DNA from: Cyanophora paradoxa | Taxonomy: Eukaryota > Glaucocystophyceae > Cyanophorales > Cyanophoraceae | DNA: 64,000 nt | Direction: 5' to 3' | Assembly: GCA_004431415.1 (NCBI GenBank) | Contig: QPMI01000469.1 | Location: 62,001-126,000, forward strand | In this document: positions 46,193 through 54,500 of the stretch, piece after piece | Layout of the letters: the number at the start of each line of letters is the position of its first letter | Numbering within the stretch: the first letter of the stretch is position 1 | Position numbers and translations under genes: made by a program | The notes under the pieces: model-generated | Told to the model about the DNA's origin: nothing | What the model saw: only the letters and a program-made list of their open reading frames with translations | Database searches by the model: none

Positions 46193-46359
46193 ATACCATA
46201 TTCAGTAAGGACCTCATATATTGTTAAAATCTCAGTGTTAGTTGGTGTAGTTGATTCAAAAAATGCATTTATACTCTGATTCATTGTTATTTCCTGTGAA
46301 ATTTGAGTCAACTCAACCCACTTAGTCAACCCTTGCATTGAATTCGTAACAAAATCCAT
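46150..46359 (-). CDS. Small unrecognised protein, 69 aa
   Basis: The open frame starts MDFVTNSMQGLTKWVELTQI and ends MCHRCHRFIPAQAL. The ending is encoded by one arm of the inverted repeat. Its two Cys and two His could bind metal, but the frame could equally be chance in AT-rich DNA. No family is recognised. Confidence 0.3.
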   Translation of the reverse strand: MDFVTNSMQGLTKWVELTQISQEITMNQSINAFFESTTPTNTEILTIYEVLTEYGMCHRCHRFIPAQAL

Positions 46360-46698
46360 ATACTATTACTACTTTTACGATTAATATGAGTCAACCTTGA
46401 GTCCACTTAAATATAAATATAATATAATAGGGGGAATCTAGGGCAGATGCTGAGTGTTATTGTAAGGAAATCGAATAGTATTCGAAATACTTGACATTGC
46501 TTAATGTAGGGTGCATTCATATTTCGGCTACATCATACAGTAGAAATCTATCGTAACAAATGACCGGAATCCGGAAAATAATCATTGTAGAAAGCTATTG
46601 TATGAAAAGGATATATTATATCCTTTTTTAACAGTAGCTGATCAATGTTATTGTTAGAAAAACAAAGGAATCCTTTAGAAATTCATTATAGAAACCCA
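46360..46698. other. AT-rich intergenic, nothing recognised
   Basis: No coding frame is supported. Contains an imperfect palindrome, aaaaggatatattatatcctttttt, at about 46,604-46,628, which is a plausible bidirectional terminator (inference). Confidence 0.5.
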
Positions 46699-47097
46699 TC
46701 AAAACGGGAATCTATCATGTTTATGTCTCTCAGTCTTCTCAAATGTGAGGAAATTCATTGTTTTATCGATCTCATCAGCAACTGCTTGTGTTTTATGCTG
46801 AGCTTCTTTACCACAACTGAATATATCAATTGCTAACATACCTTCATTGGAATAACAATGAGCTGTGCAATGGCTTTCATCTAAAAGCAAAACCAATGCA
46901 AACCCAGGAGGTGATACTTTGCCATCAAATATCTCACAGTGTTTATGAACAATCCTAATGCCTTGTCTTAATACTGCTTGTTCAAGGGTTCCCATAATCC
47001 AATTACCTAGGAAGCTAACATGCTCATGTCCTGTTGCAATAGCTGATTTAGCCTTGTAATCAAGCATAACATGAAAGCCTCTGTATTGAGTCTCCAT
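46699..47097 (-). CDS. S-adenosylmethionine decarboxylase proenzyme, SpeD/SpeH-like
   Basis: This 132-residue protein resembles the prokaryotic-type AdoMet decarboxylase, a pyruvoyl enzyme that makes the aminopropyl donor for spermidine. GFHVMLDYKA near the N-terminus fits the usual G-x-H start. LLLDESHCTAHCYSNEGMLA followed by IDIFSCG matches the autocleavage region; Ser75 in ESH would become the pyruvoyl group. The Cys of FSCG is also conserved in the family. Length is normal for the bacterial class. The C-terminus beyond residue 100 is charged and not conserved as far as I can tell. Eukaryotic AdoMet decarboxylases are much longer, so this is foreign to the host style and consistent with a virus-borne polyamine gene. 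Confidence 0.82.
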   Translation of the reverse strand: METQYRGFHVMLDYKAKSAIATGHEHVSFLGNWIMGTLEQAVLRQGIRIVHKHCEIFDGKVSPPGFALVLLLDESHCTAHCYSNEGMLAIDIFSCGKEAQHKTQAVADEIDKTMNFLTFEKTERHKHDRFPF

Positions 47098-47126
47098 TAA
47101 GAATACCTTAGAAAAATTAATTAAAC

Positions 47127-47399
47127 CTAATCGAACCTAATACACACATCCCTATATTCCACAGTGATTGATGAAGTAGCCCTTTTCCTATAAGCCTGAG
47201 AGTGCTTTTTGTTGCATTCCCTACACCCTGATCCCTTCACATGATTGAATGGATAGGTAAGGATCACCTTATTACACTGCAAACATCTAACAGATACTTT
47301 CTCTTGAGCTTTGATGTAATGTGTCTCACTGTAATCGAATTTATCTTTACCATGAACTGTCATAGCAGCATCAATAAACTTTTTTGTTTTAGTATCCAT
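47127..47399 (-). CDS. Small zinc-ribbon protein, viral/phage homing-endonuclease-associated type
   Basis: A protein of 90 residues. KKFIDAAMTVHGKDKFDYSE, then SVRCLQCNKVILTYPFNHVK and GSGCRECNKKH. Cys39, Cys42, Cys59 and Cys62 form a CxxC...CxxC ribbon, and the HG-K-(F/Y)DYS...Y motif is the repeat often found in giant-virus and phage proteins next to homing nucleases. No nuclease domain is attached, so it is a stand-alone module. It is separated from the AdoMet decarboxylase gene by 29 nt. Function is probably nucleic-acid binding (inference). Confidence 0.65.
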   Translation of the reverse strand: MDTKTKKFIDAAMTVHGKDKFDYSETHYIKAQEKVSVRCLQCNKVILTYPFNHVKGSGCRECNKKHSQAYRKRATSSITVEYRDVCIRFD

Positions 47400-47421
47400 A
47401 CTCTATATATACCCAATATTC

Positions 47422-48255
47422 TTATGGAGCAGTATCCTGCCCAAAAATGGGGAAATATCGATTTGTGCCATAGTATTCAGCATAGGTATTCTGCTTTGCA
47501 ATAAAATCGGTTCTCTCAGCATATAATACACACTTGTAGATACCAAACTTGGTGGCTCTCACTAAGAACTGGTAATCTTCTAAACCGAAATTGACTCCAT
47601 GATAAGCAATTCCAAAATTATCATATGGGGTGATCACAACAGCAAAATTAGGAGTTCCACCCTCTACTTGACAAAGAGCATAAACATCTGGTGGAATATC
47701 CACAACAACCTTGTAGTGGTCACCAATCTCAACAAGAGAGTCTACTACTGCTGTTTGTTCATTTACAACAATGGGGAATATCTTTATAATGTATGGGGCA
47801 TTCATGCTGGGGACATAGGTTCGAATTCTTGTATTGGAATCAATGGGATTGGGTTGATCATTCACAAATAAAGGCGCTCCAACAGCCCCACCAACCCTAA
47901 GACCATCACCAATATAAGCTCCCCCCGATTTGCAGTTAATAGCTCCCGACCTAGATTCAAAAGAATAAGTAGACAGAGGATCTCCATAGCTATCTGGGTC
48001 TCCATAATGAGCAGAGAAGTTTGCATTTGTGACAAGTAGCTTAGTTGTCTTAACTATTCCATTATTTTTATCACATCTGAGTTCCTGTAATCTCAGTTTA
48101 TGGGTGGAACCAAAGGTGTTCATTGTAGGTTGGACCTCTGTTGATTGGAGACCCTCTACATCATCAAAGGTAGCATGCTGTAGAACATGGTTTGCTGGGG
48201 CAGCTAATGATAGCTGTGGTGTAATAATTCGTTCAAGTGGGGGTTGCTCAGCCAT
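47422..48255 (-). CDS. Fibre-type structural protein, paralogue 1 (277 aa)
   Basis: First of four related minus-strand genes. The shared N-terminal segment reads LRLQELRCDKNNGIVKTTKL followed by LVTNANF. A second shared motif, SGGAYIGDGLRVGGAV, lies near residue 110. The C-terminal half is unique, is predicted beta-rich and carries no membrane segment. The arrangement (common base, variable tip) is that of viral or phage fibres and receptor-binding proteins. No catalytic motif is seen. ATG 48255 is preceded by AT-rich ATGTAAA, and the next upstream gene ends 23 nt away. Confidence 0.6.
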   Translation of the reverse strand: MAEQPPLERIITPQLSLAAPANHVLQHATFDDVEGLQSTEVQPTMNTFGSTHKLRLQELRCDKNNGIVKTTKLLVTNANFSAHYGDPDSYGDPLSTYSFESRSGAINCKSGGAYIGDGLRVGGAVGAPLFVNDQPNPIDSNTRIRTYVPSMNAPYIIKIFPIVVNEQTAVVDSLVEIGDHYKVVVDIPPDVYALCQVEGGTPNFAVVITPYDNFGIAYHGVNFGLEDYQFLVRATKFGIYKCVLYAERTDFIAKQNTYAEYYGTNRYFPIFGQDTAP

Positions 48256-48278
48256 TTTACATTAAAGGGATATATCTT

Positions 48279-49163
48279 TTATGGGGTTGGGTCATCAATT
48301 ACATCTGGCTCTTGGTAAAACCCTGTTTGAGAAAGAGTATCAGGAGTAACACCTCTAAGAGCTGAGACAGCAGCTATATCTGTTCTGATACCCATAACTG
48401 TAATTGTATATTTTCCAATATCTGTAACAAACAGATCATAGGTGAAATTGTTATTATAAACACAGAACCCTGTGCCGAAATGATCATATCCCTGAACACT
48501 GAAATTGTATCTGTGACCTGGCTGGTTATTGTTGGCTCTACATAAAGAAAGCATTGCAGAAGGAATGACCAGCCCTCTCATTACTCTTTTGGTTCCTTCA
48601 ATCAATTCAGAGTTTTCAAGTGTGACAGTATAACCTTGGTAAAATTGAATAAGTGGCTGTTGTGCAACTGGTATATATAATCGAATTCGTTGGGGGTCTT
48701 CAACATTCTGTTCAAGAGTATCTGGGACATCATTATACGAAATTGAGGATGAAAGCTGACCTGAAACTCTGCAGCCACCCCCAATAAAAGCTCCTCCTGA
48801 TCTCACAGTAACAGCTGCAGAATTCTTATCGAAATCAAGGGCTTTCAGATCAACACTGTAGGCATCAGGACCTCCATTGGTAGGCTGGAAAAAGTTAGCA
48901 TTTGTGACAAGAAGTCGAGTTGTTTTAACCACACCAGAATTCTTATCAGCTCTCAGCTCTTTAACTCGAATAATCGAATTTTTATCAAAGGAGTTGCCAT
49001 TGGAATTGGGTCTCTCTGTGGATTCTAAACCACGAACCTCATCATTTACTTCATGCTGGCGAAAATGCATTGCAGGGGATCCAAGGGAATATATAGGCAG
49101 TTGAACTCGATTATATTCACCCATTGCTTCTTTTACTAAGAAGGAAAGAAAAATAATGTTCAT
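48279..49163 (-). CDS. Fibre-type structural protein, paralogue 2 (294 aa)
   Basis: Shares IRVKELRADKNSGVVKTTRL and LVTNANFFQP with paralogue 1, plus SGGAFIGGGCRVSGQL. The C-terminal half (RYNFSVQGYDHFGTGFCVYN) parallels that of paralogue 1 (AVVITPYDNFGIAYHGVNFG), so these two are the closest pair. The annotated start at 49163 overlaps the stop of the preceding small gene as ATGA. An internal ATG at the MGEYNRVQLPIYSLG segment (about 49,124) is an alternative and resembles the paralogue starts better. Confidence 0.6.
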   Translation of the reverse strand: MNIIFLSFLVKEAMGEYNRVQLPIYSLGSPAMHFRQHEVNDEVRGLESTERPNSNGNSFDKNSIIRVKELRADKNSGVVKTTRLLVTNANFFQPTNGGPDAYSVDLKALDFDKNSAAVTVRSGGAFIGGGCRVSGQLSSSISYNDVPDTLEQNVEDPQRIRLYIPVAQQPLIQFYQGYTVTLENSELIEGTKRVMRGLVIPSAMLSLCRANNNQPGHRYNFSVQGYDHFGTGFCVYNNNFTYDLFVTDIGKYTITVMGIRTDIAAVSALRGVTPDTLSQTGFYQEPDVIDDPTP

Positions 49164-49426
49164 TGTTCTTCTGTGACATTATTATACTCAATACCTTTCT
49201 TTACAGTTCCCTTTTGGAAAGCCTGCAACACAATTGCTTCCTTGGAGGTTGGTATTTGAACTCCTGATGAGATACAAGATTGAATCTCTTTCTGAACAAT
49301 CTCATCAATTGCAATTCTTGCCCTGTTATGAACAACATTATCAATCCAATCCTGAACAGAGGCAGCACAGTACTCCATTCCCAAATTTTCGGTATCAGAT
49401 AGAACAACTTGGTATATATTCGACAT
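49160..49426 (-). CDS. Small protein within the fibre gene cluster, 88 aa
   Basis: MSNIYQVVLSDTENLGMEYC, then WIDNVVHNRARIAIDEIVQK and GVQIPTSKEAIVLQAFQKG. Helical and hydrophilic. Its stop overlaps the next gene's start (ATGA), implying translational coupling or at least very compact packing. The motif R-x-R-IA-x-(D/E)EIV...IP...EIV looks like a small conserved phage or viral protein, but I cannot name the family. Position among fibre genes suggests a fibre chaperone or structural role (inference). Confidence 0.5.
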   Translation of the reverse strand: MSNIYQVVLSDTENLGMEYCAASVQDWIDNVVHNRARIAIDEIVQKEIQSCISSGVQIPTSKEAIVLQAFQKGTVKKGIEYNNVTEEQ

Positions 49427-49447
49427 TCCTACTTAATAGTGAGAAAA

Positions 49448-50472
49448 TTATGTGATACTTAGAAGTTCACCAGTAAACATGGTTCGACTTGAATAACTAC
49501 CTGTGGTTCCTGTGACAATTGTTACATATTCTCCTGCAGCAAGATTGAGTATAACATTTATATAAAGAGGTTTTGCTGCAATTGTTGTCGAAGTTCCAAA
49601 GGTTCCAATGGAAAGACCACCAGGGTTAGTGTCATTCACCTGCAAAGTAAGACTTACAGAAGATGAAGTTGTGGAGGCAGAGTTTACTGTAAATCTGTAA
49701 TGACCTGCAACAGGAGCTGTAAATCTTCCATTGCCTACATTGAATGCACCTCTGTTATCAATAAAAACTGTTGTCCAGTTAATGAGAGGGGCAGCACTTG
49801 TAGCAGTGTGTGTGTAACCAAGTTGAACACATAATCGAGGTTGAAAATCATACTTTAAATAACATCCTGTATTCAGGGTGAAACTATTGGCTTCCAGGGT
49901 CGCCATAACATCACTATTGCGTTTAAAAACCAGATTTGCGCTTGATCCTGTGTCTATTTCAGGTGTAACTATTTTGGTAGTTGCTGAAACAATAGATTGT
50001 TGCGCCCCAGGAACATACACACCCCCATTTGCTGTTACCAAATCATTAAACGTAGTTGCTCCTGTTACTGTGATTTGTTCTGTTGTAAGATTCCCATTTA
50101 TTCTTGCTCCATCTCCAATGTATGCCCCTCCACTTTTTACCACAAGAGCAGAGTTATTACTTGTGTTATCAAAAGTAACAATCTTGGGTGTGGTGAACCC
50201 TCCCACATCATCATAAATTGCAGAATCCGAAACGATCTGTCCTGATTGAACTTGATTTTTATTCGAAACTATGAGACCTGTGGTTCTCACCTTCCCCCCA
50301 TTTCGATCACATCGAATTTCTTTGCATCTAATTACAGAGTTCTGCGAAAATGAATCTGCCCCAGTTGTTTCTGTACAAATAAAACCTGGGTTGCATCTGT
50401 TACAGCATGGTTAAGTTGGTGTATTTTTGGGGCAGCATAACAGAAAACAGGGACTGCTATTTGAGTAGCCAT
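49448..50472 (-). pseudogene. Fibre-type protein, paralogue 3, frameshifted near the N-terminus
   Basis: Translation from ATG 50472 (MATQIAVPVF) runs into a stop after about 47 codons, while the body of the gene continues in another frame from about 50,390 to the stop at 49448. Comparison with paralogue 4 places a single missing nucleotide at about 50,387-50,392 (GCAACCCAGG on the coding strand). After the break the sequence is normal: EIRCDRNGGKVRTTGLIVSN, SGGAYIGDGARINGNL, and a C-terminal C1q/TNF-like globular head with FTAPVAGHYRFTVNSAS. It is either a true inactivating mutation in an endogenised copy or a sequencing error. Confidence 0.7.
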
Positions 50473-50565
50473 TCTTTATATTACACAGACAATATTATAT
50501 GGCGCTTACCAGATAACAGCCCAAGTAACATCGTTGGCTTATAGTGATAGTAACACCTGTTGAGT

Positions 50566-51567
50566 TTAATATTCCAACACTGTCCCCATGTTAAGAGTAA
50601 TTAATGTTTCGTATGTGATAGCCATTTGTCCTGTTAATGAACATTGAAATTCGTAATTGGATGCAATTCCATTTATTGAAAGCTTTAAGATAGTCACATA
50701 AGAAGTCTGAGTATCTACTCTGAGAGCTGTGAAGAAAACCCTGTATACACCTGCAACAGGTGCAGTAAATAAATACCAATCATTCCAGTTGCCTTCATTG
50801 TTGACATAATAAGTGGCGAAACTAGGAACTGTAAAGGTAACTTGAGAGCCAGATGCCCATGATGATGTTGATACTGTCTGATTGGGTAACAGTTTTGTGA
50901 CACAAAATCTTGGGCAATAGGTCCTTTTCAGATAGCAAGTTGGAGAAAGTGTGAATGATTTTATCTCTGTCTCTGCAACTGTCGTTTTTTCAAGAGTGAC
51001 AATTGTATTACCATTTACTTTGTAGGTCATGTTGGAATCTGTTCCAGTACCAATTTCGGGTGTTTGAACTCTCAGAAATGCTTGAAGTGTCCCATAAATT
51101 ATATTTCCTAAAAGACCAGAGTTGATATTCATTAATTGAGTAAAACTGCTTGTCCCATTCACAGTCAACTGATTTGCTGTGACAGTCCCCACCACAATTG
51201 CTCCATCACCAATGTAGGCTTCTCCACTTCTGACTACAAGAGCCGAATTATTTATTGTGTTATCGAAATTAACTATCTTTGCTGTGGTGAATCCACCCAC
51301 ATTATCATATATTGCTGAATTGGGGACTATTTGACCTGCTTGAATCTGATTTTTATTCGAGATTATAATGCCTGTGGTTCTTATCTTGCCTTCATTTCGA
51401 TCACATCGAATTTCTTTGAATCTGAGTATATTGTTCTCTGTGAAAGAGGTATTACTTGAAGTTTCAGTGCAAATATACCCAGGGGTTGAATCAACTACTC
51501 CATGAGAGGTGCTATGGAGTGATTTGGCTGCAAGTTCATAGTTTGGGATCTCTAATAGTGAGGTCAT
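50566..51567 (-). CDS. Fibre-type protein, paralogue 4, with C1q-like head
   Basis: Start chosen at ATG 51567 (MTSLLEIPNYELAAKSLHST) because it aligns with paralogue 3. The frame is open 36 nt further upstream, overlapping the giant fibre gene. It shares RFKEIRCDRNEGKIRTTGII, SGEAYIGDGAIVVGTVTANQ and the head motif FTAPVAGVYRVFFTALRVDT, a typical C1q/TNF-superfamily strand pattern used in phage and viral receptor-binding heads. Paralogues 3 and 4 form the second pair in the cluster. TAATATAAAG immediately precedes the start. Confidence 0.68.
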   Translation of the reverse strand: MTSLLEIPNYELAAKSLHSTSHGVVDSTPGYICTETSSNTSFTENNILRFKEIRCDRNEGKIRTTGIIISNKNQIQAGQIVPNSAIYDNVGGFTTAKIVNFDNTINNSALVVRSGEAYIGDGAIVVGTVTANQLTVNGTSSFTQLMNINSGLLGNIIYGTLQAFLRVQTPEIGTGTDSNMTYKVNGNTIVTLEKTTVAETEIKSFTLSPTCYLKRTYCPRFCVTKLLPNQTVSTSSWASGSQVTFTVPSFATYYVNNEGNWNDWYLFTAPVAGVYRVFFTALRVDTQTSYVTILKLSINGIASNYEFQCSLTGQMAITYETLITLNMGTVLEY

Positions 51568-51586
51568 CTTTATATTAATCAAATAG

Positions 51587-54500
51587 TTAAATTGCGACAG
51601 CAATGTAATGGATTGTCACAGTTTTGGATGAATTATTCATTGCATATGGATCAGTGAAAAGTTCACAAGTGAAATAGTTACTGTAAACCTCCAACAGGTT
51701 CACAGTAAAAATGACAGGAGTTGCTTGATAATTTGGATCTTGTCCTTCATGCCTTACTGTTGCTGTCACAACAGGAGGAGAAGCAAAGGCATTGGTAAAA
51801 TAGATAGTTAGATTGAACACATAGAGATTATTGTAGTTCAAAACAGGAGTAGTGTAAACATACTTTCCTGCTTGAATTTTCCCATTCAAATATGCATTGA
51901 GTTGACTGGAAAGATCTGCTTCTGTAATGCATCTACTGATAGTCTGATTATTTGAAGGGTTCATAGCATAGAAATTCCTTGCATAGGCATTCCCTCTCAC
52001 AAGTAGTGTTTGATCATAATAATTCTGCGAATTGTGGAAAAACCATGTTTCATCAAACATAGGTCCTGCTGGTTCTACAATCTGACCTGATCCTACATAC
52101 ATTGTGCTGTTGGCTCTAATAGTGGTTGCTGTGAATGGATCAAGAGTTGGTCTATTGGTCAAATCATTGTAGTTGCCTGAGAATATTGCAGGTTTGTTAG
52201 AGATATCTGTATTCCAATCATGAGTGTGTGCAAAGTCTGTAATCTCTGCCTTTGTGTGATTGTGAGCAAAATCTGTTATCTGTGACTTGGTGTGAGTGTG
52301 TGCAAAATCTGTGATCTCAGATTTAACATGAGTGTGAGCGAAATTCGTAATATCTGCTCTGGTGTGGGTGTGAGCAAAATCTGTTATCTGTGATTTTGTG
52401 TGAGTGTGTGCAAAATCTGTGATCTCTGCTCTTGTGTGGGTGTGTGATCTATTATTTAGATCAAGGAAGCTTCCCGAAAATGCAACAGGATGCAGATTTG
52501 CAGCAGTAGGTTTATTAATGAGATCATTATAATCTCCTGTAAATGAAATGGTTTTCAGTTCACCCCTTCCTACATAATCAGAAGGTAGATCAATCTTGAT
52601 GGGCATGATAGCTGGATCATCTGGAATCTCATACTCACCTCCTGGGTGAACCACAGGGAAGGTTTGATTGCTTTCAGTGTGGACAAAGAAATTGCATGCT
52701 GTTACTGTTCCATCAATAATCCCACCTGTGAGAGGGAGGTAATTTCCTGTGACTCCTATACCTGCAATGATTGTATTAAGTTCTGTTTCATCTATGTAGT
52801 TCTGGGCTTGAAGGTAATCCTCTGTCACCACTCTTGATATGGTCTCATTGTGAATATTCTTTGCTGCTGCCCTCTGATTGATCTCTAGAACTCCCTCACC
52901 AACTCCACCATTATAATTCGTTTTGATCCATGCCATCTCACATCTCTTATAGTCATCTCGATTTCCTATGAGAGCATCAGGTAACAGTCTCTCCCTGCTA
53001 AATATTAACTTTGGTCTTGAACCATCCAAATCACTCACATCAGTAACATTTATTTGGATTGCTGCATCTTTATCATCAAAGTTCACTGGATCAGATGGAA
53101 GTGGTGGTAATCCTGCTGTCATTGGGATGTCATCAGCATAGTAACTTGTCAAATAGATACCTGGTTTGGTGTCCAATGCTCCAAAGTTTCCACCTGCTGC
53201 AATCATCTGCATTCTTGTAGGGGGTCTGATGTATAATTCACCCTCCATAGTGGTCCCTGCATCAATGCCTTTTCGATTTACATAATAGTCATTGAGTTGC
53301 GGCCTTTCAGGTATGGCATTGCTCTGGTAAAGACTCACACCATGTGGGAAATCTGTTAACAGATTGCCTGCAGATGCAAATTTGGGTTGCTGATCGATTT
53401 CACTCCAAGGGTGTCTGTGATTGCAGTTGGTGATCTGGGTATAATCATGAGTGTGAGTATCAGGAGGGAAGGTGATAGGTTTGTCTACAATATTTGACCA
53501 GGCATGGGTGTGATCATCTGGGGGAAAAGTCAATGGTTTGTCCACAATATTCGACCAGGCATGAGTGTGATCAAAATCTATAATTTGGTCTTTGGTGTGG
53601 GTATGGTTTTTGATCCACCCATCCACAACATTTGAAGTTGAATGATGTGGGAGGTTTGCATTAGATGTAACAGTAAGAAAATCGACAGTTATATTGCTTG
53701 CATAAAGGTTACTTGTGTAAAGGTTACTGGTTACAGTAAGGTCCCCTGTGATTGTTCCACCAGTTTTGAGAAGATACTTTGATAATTCAAGAGCAAGTTC
53801 ATTTTTCGTTACATAATTTGCGAGCATAGCAAGGGTGACTATATTCACAAGAACAACAGCAGTAAGGTAATCCTCTGTGACCACTCTCGAAATATTTTCA
53901 TTGTGTATGTTTTTTGCAGCCATCCTCTGATTGGATTCCAGAACCCCACCATAGTTGGTTTTAATCCATGCAAGCTCTGCCCTTCCATAATTATCATTTG
54001 CAGTTCCCACTATGGGAATGTAGGAATATTTATCTCTGCTGAATACTATCATTGGTCTTGAGCCATCTAAACTGCTTACATCTGCTACATGAACCTGTAT
54101 AGCAGAGTTGTAATTTTGGTAGGTTGCTGGGTCTGTAGGGACTCTGAATGTATCTGTGGGAATGTCAGCCTCCATGTAGCTTGACACAAAGATATTTGGT
54201 ATGGTTGCTCCTGGTTCAGGTGGTGGATTATAAGAGCCTGGTAATGTCCTAATATGAAGTGGTCCTCTCATAGCTGAATTTGCAAGTGTCCCATTCACAT
54301 GAACATAGTGTTCATTCAAAAAGATCCTTTCAGGGATATTACAAGTCTGGTAAAGAGAAACCCCCAAGTTATCAAGAGGCTCCACCTTTGCGAATTCTGG
54401 TTGGTCATTGATCTCATCCCAGGTGTGTTCATGGTTGCTTGCTGCAAACTTATCTGGAATCCCATCAATTTCACCCCAATCATGCCTGTGATCCTCTGGT

